Below, in pieces: positions 36,443 to 44,941 of a stretch of 62,384 nt of DNA (the first letter of the stretch is position 1; every line of letters starts with the position of its first letter). The translations under genes were made by a program, and so were the position numbers. The notes under the pieces were generated by a model that saw only the letters and a program-made list of their open reading frames with translations, had not been told where the DNA came from and did not search any database. This DNA comes from Actinomycetes bacterium (GTDB lineage Bacteria > Actinomycetota > Actinomycetes > Mycobacteriales > Pseudonocardiaceae): contig JAJYTH010000007.1 of the NCBI GenBank assembly GCA_021793175.1, forward strand, positions 1 to 62,384, written 5' to 3'.

Positions 36443-36952
36443 CGTCCCGCCGCCGTTGAACGTCGGATAGACGTAGGAGACCTTGTGCATCTTGATTTCC
36501 TGGAACGTCTCGGCGTCGGTGATTCCGTCGACGGCCGGCAGCCGATCGGTCAGGATCTGCCACAAGTGGTCGTGATCACGGCACACCAGCTGAACGTAGA
36601 GATCCGCACGCCCGGTGCAGGAGGAAATATAGGTGATCTCTTCCCAGGGGGTCAGTTCGTCGATGACCGACTGCCGCTTGCCCACCTGCACTTTGATCAG
36701 GATGAACACCATCACGCTGTAGCCCAATTTAAATGGGTCGGCGATAGCGGCGATGGTCAGAATGCCCTCGCGTTGAAGACGGTTCGCGCGGCTACGCACC
36801 GTGCCTTCGGACACACCCAGCTCGCGGGCGATCTCCCGATACGAGGCGCGGCCGTTGAGCTGTAACATATTCAGGATCTTGTTATCCATCGCGTCCAATA
36901 GCGGCCGGGACGCCTGTAAACGACTCGCACTGGTCCGTCTCACAAACGGCAT
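36425..36952 (-). CDS. Lrp/AsnC-family transcriptional regulator
   Basis: This 175-residue protein has an N-terminal helix-turn-helix (DNKILNMLQLNGRASYREIARELGVSEGTVRSRANRLQREGIL, about 24-66) and a C-terminal RAM/AsnC ligand domain (VMVFILIKVQVG, ITYISSCTGRADLYVQLVCRD, TFQEIKMHKVSYVY). Such proteins sense amino or related small acids and form octamers. The ATG at 36950-36952 is chosen; a short GGTAGG precedes it. It neighbours the NCS1 permease and the thioesterase gene, its likeliest targets. Confidence 0.9.
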   Translation of the reverse strand: MPFVRRTSASRLQASRPLLDAMDNKILNMLQLNGRASYREIARELGVSEGTVRSRANRLQREGILTIAAIADPFKLGYSVMVFILIKVQVGKRQSVIDELTPWEEITYISSCTGRADLYVQLVCRDHDHLWQILTDRLPAVDGITDAETFQEIKMHKVSYVYPTFNGGGTVGLQA

Positions 36953-37023
36953 TTTACCTACCACCCTCGCTTGGGCGCGTCGGGGGACCCAGGCTCGTTC
37001 ATCGGAAGAGGTGCCTGCATTCC

Positions 37024-37461
37024 ATGCCTGAACTGCTCCGTTATCACGAGAAAGTCCGCGACGAATGGATCGACTACAACGGCCATCTCAGCGAGCCGTT
37101 CTACGTCATGGTTTTCGGATTCGCCACGACGAACTTGATGGACGAAGTAGGTCTCGACGAGCGGTATCGCGCCGAAACGAACGCTTCGCTGTACACCGTC
37201 GAAGCGCACGTGCGCTATTTGAAGGAAGTCGGCCCGAACGCCGACCTCCTGGTCACCACTTCGGTCGTGTCCATCGGCACGAAGAAACTGCGGCTCTGCC
37301 ACGAGATGTACGTCGATGACGAACTGGTCGCCACCGAAGAACTTCTCGCGTTACACGTGAAAGACGGGGCCTCGTATCCGTTTCCCGAGGAGGTCGCGAA
37401 GCGGCTGCAGCAGTACGTGACTGCCGCACCCGACTACGCCGGGCGCTCCATCAGCGGCTGA
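37024..37461 (+). CDS. Hotdog-fold acyl-CoA thioesterase (carnitine-pathway type)
   Basis: This 145-residue protein has a 4HBT-like hotdog fold: VRDEWIDYNGHLSEPFYVMVFGFATTNLMDEVGLDERYRAETN, then LYTVEAHVRYLKEVGPNADL and KLRLCHEMYVDDELVATEELLALHV. The DYNGHL motif places the usual Asp and His at the active site. It most resembles thioesterases found with carnitine dehydrogenase and BKACE, where betainyl-CoA is hydrolysed. No carnitine dehydrogenase is present here, so the acyl-CoA substrate is open. It is divergent from the Lrp gene (71 bp between starts). Confidence 0.82.
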   Translation: MPELLRYHEKVRDEWIDYNGHLSEPFYVMVFGFATTNLMDEVGLDERYRAETNASLYTVEAHVRYLKEVGPNADLLVTTSVVSIGTKKLRLCHEMYVDDELVATEELLALHVKDGASYPFPEEVAKRLQQYVTAAPDYAGRSISG

Positions 37462-37549
37462 TACCGTCCTCGCCACGAAGCGGAGGGGAACACCACATCG
37501 GATATTCCCTCGGCTCACCCGGAACCCCGGTTACCGAGATGAGATCTTC

Positions 37550-37975
37550 GTGCGATCAGTCGCGTTGATGGTCGTTTTGCTCTCCGCGCTCACCGGATGC
37601 GGCTCGGTCGGGGAAAGCGGGTCGATGGAGTACGACGAGGAGTTCGCCGCACACCTGCGTGAGCTGTGCGACGGCAGGCAGAGCAGACCGCTGAAGGATC
37701 TGGTGCCAGGGGACTGGACCACCGTGCACATCATTCTCGGCCCGCACACCGAGGAGTGGGTCGAGCGCGAGATCGGCGCACCGCTACCGGAACCGAAGTA
37801 CGGGTTCGACACCGAGGGCAACATCCTCGTGTTCATGCGCGGCCAGGACGTCGTTCGGATGAAGGGCACCACCGGCCGACTACTGGGAGAGGACTACTTC
37901 TCGTCGGAAATCGTGCTGCGAGGCACGAGCACCACCATCGAGATCGACGATCCGACACCACCGCAGCCGGACTGA
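37550..37975 (+). CDS. Putative lipoprotein, 141 residues
   Basis: GTG 37550 starts a short signal with lipobox LTGC (Cys about residue 17). A mature domain of about 120 residues follows, with EEFAAHLRELCDGRQ, DWTTVHIILGPHTEEWVEREIG, GNILVFMRGQDVVRM and an acidic Pro-rich tail. The repeated strand pattern suggests a small alpha/beta fold. I do not recognise the family. It has its own terminator. Confidence 0.65.
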   Translation: MRSVALMVVLLSALTGCGSVGESGSMEYDEEFAAHLRELCDGRQSRPLKDLVPGDWTTVHIILGPHTEEWVEREIGAPLPEPKYGFDTEGNILVFMRGQDVVRMKGTTGRLLGEDYFSSEIVLRGTSTTIEIDDPTPPQPD

Positions 37976-38020
37976 ATCCCCCTTACAGAATGTGCTACCT
38001 CGATCGACGACGAGTACGAC

Positions 38021-38056
38021 GAGAGCCCCCGGATGGCTGACGCCCGGGGGCTTCTC
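38021..38056 (+). terminator. Hairpin terminator after the lipoprotein gene
   Basis: AGCCCCCGG (38024-38032) pairs with CCGGGGGCT (38044-38052); the stem extends to GAG/CTC with one bulge. Confidence 0.7.
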
Positions 38057-38172
38057 CACATCGACGCTCGAAAGGCCCCGCACCCCGGAAGCATCTGGTT
38101 GCCGGTGTCCCTTGGTCGAAGCTCTGTCAGAGGTCGATTTCGGCCGCCCTCCGATGTCTTCAGCCGCGACGA

Positions 38173-38553
38173 CTACGACGCGGGCTGGGACGAATCACCA
38201 TCGTCTGCCGGGCGAACGACATCATCGCGAGTGATGCGCTTTGTGATCGGGATGAAGGTGTGGGAGATCCGGTCGGGGTCCATCGCCGGACTCACGAACA
38301 TCCCCACGGCTCGGGCCTCGTCGAGTGCTGAGAGCGCCTCCTCCAGCGGGCCCTCGATCTCGTAGAGGGCGATGTACCGGTAAGCCGGTTCCGGATTACC
38401 TTCGCGCTGGTAGTCGGCCAGCCGGAAACGCTGCGCCGAAACAAAGCCGGGAACGGCCACGACATCGTGCAGGTGCTGGTTCGTGTACCAGTCGTTGTAT
38501 TCGTCCTCTCGCCCCGGGAGCGGGTCGGACTGCACGAGGAACAAGTAGTTCAT
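38173..38553 (-). CDS. Small EthD/ABM-like dimeric alpha-beta barrel protein
   Basis: This protein of 126 residues has the ferredoxin-like pattern of EthD-type proteins: MNYLFLVQSDPLPGREDEYNDWYTNQHLHDVVAVPGFVSAQRFRLAD, a second beta strand YRYIALYEIEGPLEEALSALDEARAVG, then SHTFIPITKRI. These proteins usually take part in degradation of organic compounds, for example as small isomerases. ATG 38551-38553 with AGGAG 9-10 bases upstream is preferred over the upstream TTG. It is not in an operon. Confidence 0.72.
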   Translation of the reverse strand: MNYLFLVQSDPLPGREDEYNDWYTNQHLHDVVAVPGFVSAQRFRLADYQREGNPEPAYRYIALYEIEGPLEEALSALDEARAVGMFVSPAMDPDRISHTFIPITKRITRDDVVRPADDGDSSQPAS

Positions 38554-39575
38554 GCCAATCAACTCCTACCGGAATGTCAGGCCAATGGAATCATTGTGGA
38601 TGAAAACGATGAAAGCCGATTCCGCGAGGAGGCCTTTCAGTCCCATGAGGGTTCGATCGGTCTACACCGACTAGCCTGAGGCGGATACATCGAGTGCGAA
38701 TTCCTCAGTGATCCGATACCTGAACTCCATTCAGGAATCGGGGCCGCCGACACAACGGTGTGAGGTCAGAACGAGCCCACCGAATTCGCCGACACGCCCC
38801 CACATCGAAAAGGGCTCCCCTGAGCGAGACCCCTTCGCCGGAAACCGAGCATCAGCGCAGAGGCTCGACCCATGCCCTCCCACCAGCCCCCTTCGGCACA
38901 ACCTACCGAACGATCGTTCTGTCCACTGTCGCGCAAGCTTCTCTCGTGCGCATCGAGTTGTCAAGGTCACATGGCGGCTTTCTTCTCGACACCCGTCGGA
39001 CGAGCCGCGCCCGGAGGGTGGGATAAGCGCATTCACCGGGAATCCGCTGGTGGCAGCAGTGACAGCAAGGCGCTGACCTTCGGCGGCCTGCCGCATCCCA
39101 CCCGGCGACAGGGCCCCGCGCCCACAGGCACCCATCGCCGAAGTCCGGCGCGAGGCACATCGGAACGAAGGCGGCGCGGAGCCCCCTCCATCGCCGATGG
39201 TGGGACGTTTCGCGACCCTCGGCAGGCTCACCTCAGGTCCGGCCCGCTCCACATCCCCGCGCAGGTCCGTTCCGGCGAGGCCGTCTCCACGGAAAAAACG
39301 ATGTCGGGCCATGTTCCCACCTCGACATGCGGGACACCGTCATCGGTGATTCCATAGAGCACCGAAACCGAATCGGCCCCACGGGCCAGCATCTACTCAA
39401 CGAAGATCCCGCTCGGACCCGGCCGCCGCAGCGATTCATCCCATTCGTGAGCCACGCACGTTCTCACCCACCGCCCGGCGGGTAAATGCGCTCTTTCGCA
39501 CGCTGCGTCGAGACAGAGTCACGAATAAACTCCGAAAACACTCGACTTATGACTCGACAACGAACCGGGTAAGGA
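38554..39575. other. About 1 kb without a supported gene; possible degenerate coding remnant
   Basis: No open frame here has a ribosome site, a domain signature or normal codon bias. On the minus strand at about 39260-39390 one frame reads like real protein (SVSVLYGITDDGVPHVEVGTWPD, then IVFSVETASPERT) but has no matching start or end, as expected of a gene remnant. A 12-bp palindrome GAACGATCGTTC (38908-38919) resembles a TetR-type operator core. No RNA gene was recognised. Confidence 0.4.
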
Positions 39576-42098
39576 ATGAACGCAGCCAACCGAAGAATGA
39601 AACGTTCCGCTGTTGCGTTACTCGCAACGGCCACCATGGTCCTGACTCTGGGAATGACCGGCACCACGTCCGCGACAGCCGATCAGCCGCTCGACTGGAC
39701 ATATCAGGTGACCGGCCTCGACGAACCGGTCGACATCATCGTGGACGAGTGGGGCGTACCGCACATCTACGCCGGTGAACATTACGACACCTTCTTCGCG
39801 CAGGGGTTCAACGCCGCCCGCGACCGACTGTGGCAGATCGACCTGTGGCGTAAGCGAGGACTCGGTCGGCTCTCCGAGGCACTCGGTCCGGAGTACGTCG
39901 AACAGGACCGCGCGAACCGCATGTTCTCCTACCGGGGAGACATGGAACAGGAATGGTCTTCCTACGGTGACGACGCGAAACATATCGCGGAGTCCTACAC
40001 CTCCGGCATCAACGCCTACGTCGAGCTCGCTCGGGACAACCGGGATCTCCTGCCGTGGGAATTCGAGTTCCTGGGATACGAGCCGGACCTGTGGAAACCC
40101 GAGGACGTTGTACGGCTACGGACCCATGCGATCGCCGGAAACCTCACCAGTGAGGTGGAGCGCGCGTACTTCGTAAAGGACTTCGGCTTTCAGTACGAGG
40201 ACATTCGCAGCCCACTCGACGCGGGATGGCGGACCGAAGTACCGGAAGGGCTCGATCTGAGTGTGCTCCCGGACACCCCCGACGACCTGCTACGGGTCTA
40301 CGACTTGGCGACCGGCCCGGTCGAGTTCGACGCGGACACGCTGTCCGTCGAGTTTGGGGAGGCCGAGATCGACGGACGTCCGGTCACCGCTGCGACAGTC
40401 CACGAGGCAACCGAGAACGCGGCTGGTCGACTGCCCGACGACACGGAGGACGACCGAAAGGAAGGGTCCAACACGTTCGTGGTCTCACCGGGGCGGACCG
40501 CCACCGAAGGGCCGCTGATCGCCAGCGATCCGCACCGAGACCAGGGCGTCCCTTCGCTGCGGTACATCACACACCTCAACGGACCGGGCATCGATGTGAT
40601 CGGTGCGGGAGAGCCGGGCCTGCCCGGGGTCTCGCTCGGCCACAACGAGAGCATCGCCTTCGGACTGACGATCTACGACATCGACCAAGAGGACCTCTAC
40701 GTCTACGAGACCAACCCGAAGAACCCGAACGAGTACCGCTACCGGGGTCGCTGGGTACCGATGGACGTGGAGACCGCTGAGATCCCGGTACGGGGCAGTG
40801 CTTCCGAAACGGTCGAGATGAAGTTCACCGAACACGGCCCCGTCATCTACGAGGACGAGGAGAACAACGTCGCATTCGGTGTCCGAACGGTATGGAGCGA
40901 ACCGGGTACCAGTGCCTATTTCGGAAGCGTGGAATACATGCGCGCCCAGGACTGGGACGGGTTCCTCGGGGCGATGGACCGTTGGGGCACCCCCGGGGAG
41001 AATCAACAGTACGCCGACGCCGAGGGAAACATCGGTTGGAAGCCGGCCGGTCGAACGCCGGTTCGCCCCAACTGGGACGGTCTGCTGCCCGTTCCCGGAG
41101 ACGGTAGCTACGAGTGGGACGGCTTCTACGACATGGACGAACTGCCGGTCAGCTACAACCCGGAACGAGGCTGGTCACAGACCAACAACGAGACGCGGCT
41201 GTTCGACGAGCACGAAACCGGGCCGCTCCCGGAGTACGTCGAGCGCAAGATCGGTTTCGAGGCAGCGGAACCTTGGCGTGCGATACGCACCAGAGAGGTC
41301 CTGGCCGAGATGGACGACGCGACCATCGACAGCATGCTCGCTTTGCAGACCGACCACCTGTCCGTCCCGGGAAGGCTGATCACGGCGGAGCTCGACGACA
41401 TCACCTCTGCCGACCCGGCCGTCGACCGTGCGCTTGAACTGCTGCGGGACTGGGACCATGTGATGGACCTCGATTCGGCGGGCGCCGCCCTGTTCGACGT
41501 CTGGACCGACATCCACGGAGCCCCCGGCACCGGAGACGGCTTCCTCGGCCGAGCCCTGTTGGAAGCCGCGGTCGAGGACCCGGCCGCGGTCGAACGGATC
41601 GGTGAGCCGGACCAAAGAGCGTTGGTCGACATGATCGAGAATCCGGAGGACTGGTTCACCGGCGACGCCATCTCGGTGCGCGACGAGGCGATCACGTCGA
41701 GTCTCGCGGCGGCGGTCGCGAAGTTGACCGCGGACCAGGGCGCGGACCCGCAAGGGTGGCGCTACGGCTTCTACAACAAACAGGAACTCATCCACCCGCT
41801 CTCCGAACTGGTGGATCCGCACACTCGTCGGGCTATCGACATCGAAGCCGAGGAACGGGAACCGGTGAACAACACGGTCGGAGACCTCGGCGCTTCCTGG
41901 CGGTACATCGCCGAGCCGGGTGACTGGGATACCGCGGTGGCGATGAACAACCCGGGCCAGTCGGGTGATCCGGAAAGCCCCTTCTACGAGAACCTGTTCG
42001 TTCCGTGGACGAAGGGTGAGACGTTCCCGTTGCTGTTCGACAGGGCGGACGTGATCGAGAACGCCGCGTTGAGCATCCGTCTCGAACCGGCCGGCTGA
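39576..42098 (+). CDS. Secreted penicillin acylase family Ntn-hydrolase
   Basis: This 840-residue precursor starts with a signal peptide (MKRSAVALLATATMVLTLGM, cleavage near SATA). An alpha-chain follows (VDIIVDEWGVPHIYAGEHYDTFFAQGFNAARDRLWQIDLWRKRGLGRLSEALG), then a linker and the Ntn nucleophile Ser298 in RKEGSNTFVVSPGRT; autocleavage at Gly297-Ser298 would free the beta-chain. Later blocks SDPHRDQGVPSLRYITHLNG, GVSLGHNESIAFGLT and TPGENQQYADAEGNIGW are typical. It hydrolyses amide bonds of acylated compounds (penicillin, homoserine lactones or acyl peptides); the substrate is unknown. ATG 39576 is given; ATG 39597 is an alternative that shortens the n-region. Confidence 0.92.
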   Translation: MNAANRRMKRSAVALLATATMVLTLGMTGTTSATADQPLDWTYQVTGLDEPVDIIVDEWGVPHIYAGEHYDTFFAQGFNAARDRLWQIDLWRKRGLGRLSEALGPEYVEQDRANRMFSYRGDMEQEWSSYGDDAKHIAESYTSGINAYVELARDNRDLLPWEFEFLGYEPDLWKPEDVVRLRTHAIAGNLTSEVERAYFVKDFGFQYEDIRSPLDAGWRTEVPEGLDLSVLPDTPDDLLRVYDLATGPVEFDADTLSVEFGEAEIDGRPVTAATVHEATENAAGRLPDDTEDDRKEGSNTFVVSPGRTATEGPLIASDPHRDQGVPSLRYITHLNGPGIDVIGAGEPGLPGVSLGHNESIAFGLTIYDIDQEDLYVYETNPKNPNEYRYRGRWVPMDVETAEIPVRGSASETVEMKFTEHGPVIYEDEENNVAFGVRTVWSEPGTSAYFGSVEYMRAQDWDGFLGAMDRWGTPGENQQYADAEGNIGWKPAGRTPVRPNWDGLLPVPGDGSYEWDGFYDMDELPVSYNPERGWSQTNNETRLFDEHETGPLPEYVERKIGFEAAEPWRAIRTREVLAEMDDATIDSMLALQTDHLSVPGRLITAELDDITSADPAVDRALELLRDWDHVMDLDSAGAALFDVWTDIHGAPGTGDGFLGRALLEAAVEDPAAVERIGEPDQRALVDMIENPEDWFTGDAISVRDEAITSSLAAAVAKLTADQGADPQGWRYGFYNKQELIHPLSELVDPHTRRAIDIEAEEREPVNNTVGDLGASWRYIAEPGDWDTAVAMNNPGQSGDPESPFYENLFVPWTKGETFPLLFDRADVIENAALSIRLEPAG

Positions 42099-42119
42099 GA
42101 CGTTCGCACAAGCTGCGCT

Positions 42120-42164
42120 GCCGTGGGTACTTTCGGTGAGTCCACCGCCGAAAGCACCCACGGC
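42120..42164 (+). terminator. Long hairpin terminator after the acylase gene
   Basis: The arms 42120-42136 (GCCGTGGGTACTTTCGG) and 42148-42164 pair over 17 bp with one mismatch, around an 11-base loop. Confidence 0.8.
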
Positions 42165-42221
42165 GACCTCCACGCCGAAGACGAAGTTCGTCCAAGGAGG
42201 CGGGCTGCCGACCACGGACCC

Positions 42222-42258
42222 ATAATCGAAGTCCGCGCACGACTTTCGATTATCGAAA
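42222..42258. promoter_or_regulatory. Operator-like TTCGATTAT repeats before the eut remnant
   Basis: TTTCGATTATCGAAA (42244-42258) is a perfect 15-bp palindrome. A further copy of its half, ATAATCGAA, lies at 42222-42230 in inverted orientation. They sit 64-100 bp before the eutB start and look like a dimer site plus a half-site. Confidence 0.6.
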
Positions 42259-42321
42259 TCACCACAGTCGAAGTATGATTCGAGATTTCCGCACCCGTCC
42301 GTGACCCGAAAGCGAGATGGC

Positions 42322-42990
42322 GTGTACAGCCAACAGATTCGAGGAGTGAACCACACATTTCCCACCCTGATCGAAGTGCTGGCGAAGGCCTCGCCTCCAC
42401 GGTCGGGTGATGAACTCGCCGGGTGTGCCGCGGAATCGGATCGCGAGCGTGCTGCCGCGCAATGGGTGCTCGCCGACATCCCGTTGACCGATTTCCTAAA
42501 CGACGTCCCGATCCCCTACGAAGAGGACGAGATCACCCGACCGATCATCGACGGTCACGATGCGGCGGCGTTCGAGCCCGTGTCACACCTGACCGTCGGA
42601 GGGTTGCGGGACTGGCTGCTCGACACCGCGGCACGCGACGACGGAGACACGGAACTGTCGGCACTCGCACCCGGCCTGACACCGGAGATGGTGGCCGCGG
42701 TCTCCAAGCTGATGCGCAACCAAGACCTCATCGCAGTCTCCCACGCCGTCGCCCACACGTCGGCTTTCCGCACCACCATCGGCCTGCCCGGCCGACTGAG
42801 CACCCGGCTGCAACCCAACCACCCGACCGACGACCCACGCGGTGTCGCCGCCGCCGTCCTCGACGGTCTGCTCTTGGGCTGCGGTGATGCCGTCATCGGC
42901 GTCAACCCGGTCAGTGACTCCCCCCCCCGACACACGGCCGACCTACTGCACCTACTCGACGAGATCCGTGAGCGGTACCGGATCCCGACG
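42322..42990 (+). pseudogene. eutB: Ethanolamine ammonia-lyase large subunit, N-terminal half only
   Basis: From GTG 42322 the product reads as EutB: YSQQIRGVNHTFPTLIEVLAKASPPRSGDELAGCAAESDRERAAAQ, ADIPLTDFLNDVPIPYEEDEITRPIID, SKLMRNQDLIAVS, FRTTIGLPGRLSTRLQPNHPTDD, LLGCGDAVIGVNPVSDS and LLDEIRERYRIPT. There the homology stops, at about residue 223 of a normal 450-460. The lost half includes much of the barrel and the cobalamin-facing residues. The sequence passes directly into eutC in another frame; the old frame runs on as nonsense to 43203. The enzyme cannot be functional. Confidence 0.85.
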
Positions 42991-43724
42991 CGGTCCCGCT
43001 GCGCAGAGTGCTCGAGTTCCGAGCCGACCACGCCGATGCGCGAGACGCCATCCACCAGACCGTCGACCTCTCCGCGCTGTGCGCCGACGTGGCCGCGACA
43101 GGTGTGGGAACGCCGACCGTGTTGCACAGCCGGGTATGGGATAGGCAGGAGTACCTGCGTCGTCCCGACCTGGGACGTCTTCCCTCCTCACTCGATTCAC
43201 TGACCCCCAGCGGGGCCGATGTGGGGATCGTGCTCGCCGACGGACTGTCCCCACGGGCATTGGCGGTCCACGGAGCGCTGTTGCTGTCCGCCCTGGTGAA
43301 CGAACTGGGTTCGAGGTACTCGATCGCCGCTCCTGTCATCGCCACGCAGGCCAGGGTGGCGATCGGCGACCACATCGGCGCTGCACTCGAGGTGGGGACA
43401 GTACTCGTCGTGATCGGCGAGCGGCCCGGTTTGTCCGTCGCCGACAGCCTCGGCATCTACCTGACCCACCGCCCACGCCCGGGCCGAACCGACGGGGAAC
43501 GCAACTGCGTGTCGAACATTCACCCTCCGGACGGCCTCGGCTACGAGCAAGCCGCCGCAACCGTCCTGCGGCTGGTCACCGGTGCCCGTGAACTCAGCCG
43601 TTCCGGAGTGGCGTTGAAGGACACCGGTACCGACCGCACGCTCCCCGAAGACCCCACGAGCACGCGGCCACTGTGGGAAACCATCGAAGCGTCACCGGAC
43701 GGCGACACACCGACCGACGAGTGA
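42991..43724 (+). pseudogene. eutC: Ethanolamine ammonia-lyase small subunit, N-terminus deleted
   Basis: Shifted one frame from eutB, the sequence reads AVPLRRVLEFRADHADARDAIHQTVD and then a nearly complete EutC: IVLADGLSPRALAVHGALLLSALVNEL, APVIATQARVAIGDHIGAALEVGTVLVVIGERPGLSVADSLGIYLTHRPRPGRTDGERNCVSNIHP, LGYEQAAATVLRLVTGARELSRSGVALKD. About the first 60 residues are missing. A GTG at 43008 could start it, but no ribosome site is present. The EutB-EutC boundary is therefore a single deletion that took out the 3' half of eutB and the 5' end of eutC. Confidence 0.82.
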
Positions 43725-43734
43725 GCGACATCGC

Positions 43735-43902
43735 TCACTCATGCCTGTTCATCGCCGCTGATCCGAGTGCGAGCACGCCGCACACGCCGAAGATCACGGT
43801 AAGCATGACGGGGCCATCGTTGAACACGTTCCACACCACGACAGCGATGGCGATGAAGGCCATCACGAAGTTACGAATCTGTAGGGCATTCGGCTTCGCC
43901 AT
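43735..43902 (-). CDS. Small two-span membrane protein, 55 residues
   Basis: ATG 43900-43902 has GGGAGG about 9 bases upstream. The protein opens AKPNALQIRNFVMAF and has two hydrophobic stretches (FVMAFIAIAVVVWNVF and MLTVIFGVCGVLALGSAAM) with a short loop. Unknown family; convergent with eutC. Confidence 0.65.
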   Translation of the reverse strand: MAKPNALQIRNFVMAFIAIAVVVWNVFNDGPVMLTVIFGVCGVLALGSAAMNRHE

Positions 43903-44026
43903 GCCACCAGCCTCCCATGCCACCTCGGACGCTCGGCCAGCAGCAGTGGCTCTGGAAGCCGACGAACAGGGGGTTTTCCGTCGTAACCCCCTACCTCTCC
44001 TCGAGTCTCTTCGGAGCCCTCTTCCT

Positions 44027-44698
44027 TCAGGTCAGCCACGAGTGGCCCACGAAGCTCTCGGTACCGCGCGGCAGGCGAACGTCCTCACCGTCGACGAGTC
44101 GGCGACACAGTTCCCGCAGCTCGACGTGGTTGAAAGGTAGGCTCCTTCCGCTCATAGCCGAGCCCTCCGGGTACCAATGGGCGTTCCAACCCTTCCCTCG
44201 CAGCATGACGAACGGACCACCGACAACGGCGCCGATCGTCTCGTCGATCGATTCGAGGAAGTTGGCCGAACCGAAATCGCAGGCGTCGCAGCCACAGTCT
44301 GGCACTCTCTCCACCTCGAAGTCGGGTCGCACGACACTGATCCGCAGGGACGGCACGGTCGGCTCGTCGTCGCTCGCGTTCTGTTCGAGCAACAGCAGCG
44401 GCAGCGTTCCGGGTGTGCTCGAGGTGATTCGGAAGCCACGGTCGAAGCGATCCCTGTCCTGCCGTCCAGCGGCCGTGGGCGTGAAACGCTCCAGCTCCAC
44501 GCCTGGGACCTCGCTCAGCTTCTCGACCCAGACACGGGCTCGAGCGTGCACGATGTCGTACCGACCTGGTTCGGTGACACGGGAATACTCCTCGTCTCGT
44601 GGCGAGGCCATGTCCGGGTGGGGGTCGGGCCACGAAGGCATCCTCAGGCGTTCGTAGCTGTGCTCCACCCGTGTCCGAAGCTCGTCGATCGTCGGCAT
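44027..44698 (-). CDS. Conserved hypothetical protein, DUF6226-like
   Basis: This soluble 223-residue protein starts MPTIDELRTRVEHSYERL. It has RYDIVHARARVWVEKLSEVPGVELERF, a cysteine-rich PDCGCDACDFGSANFLESIDETIGAVVGGPFVMLRG and a C-terminal VELRELCRRLVDGEDVRLPRGTESFVGHSWL. The CGCDACD cluster could bind a metal. It resembles actinobacterial DUF6226 proteins, of unknown function. It starts at the ATG at 44696-44698 and stands alone. Confidence 0.7.
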   Translation of the reverse strand: MPTIDELRTRVEHSYERLRMPSWPDPHPDMASPRDEEYSRVTEPGRYDIVHARARVWVEKLSEVPGVELERFTPTAAGRQDRDRFDRGFRITSSTPGTLPLLLLEQNASDDEPTVPSLRISVVRPDFEVERVPDCGCDACDFGSANFLESIDETIGAVVGGPFVMLRGKGWNAHWYPEGSAMSGRSLPFNHVELRELCRRLVDGEDVRLPRGTESFVGHSWLT

Positions 44699-44941
44699 GC
44701 CCGCGACCCTAGGTTTCGACGCCCGAGCACGGCATCCGAATAACGACGGACAGTGACCGCTCCCGCTCGACGTTACGCCCCGGTAGGCCCTTGGCGACCG
44801 CCACGCCGTCCTGCGGTGTCACCACGGTCTTCCCGGGTATTCGCCTGACAAACCCACGTAGCGAAGCACACGTCCGAGGCTCCGACGGCCCGTCCTCGGC
44901 TTCGGCGTGCGTTCTTCCGATCGAAAAAGGGAGCGGTCATA

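Noticed and set aside
28585-37461. Carnitine degradation cluster (BKACE plus thioesterase)
   Set aside because: No carnitine dehydrogenase or carnitine transporter is present, and BKACE is in the acx operon rather than with the thioesterase.
38731-39312. Possible 193-codon minus-strand gene
   Set aside because: Arg/Ser/Gly-rich, no start signal, no domain; only a short piece in a different frame looks protein-like.
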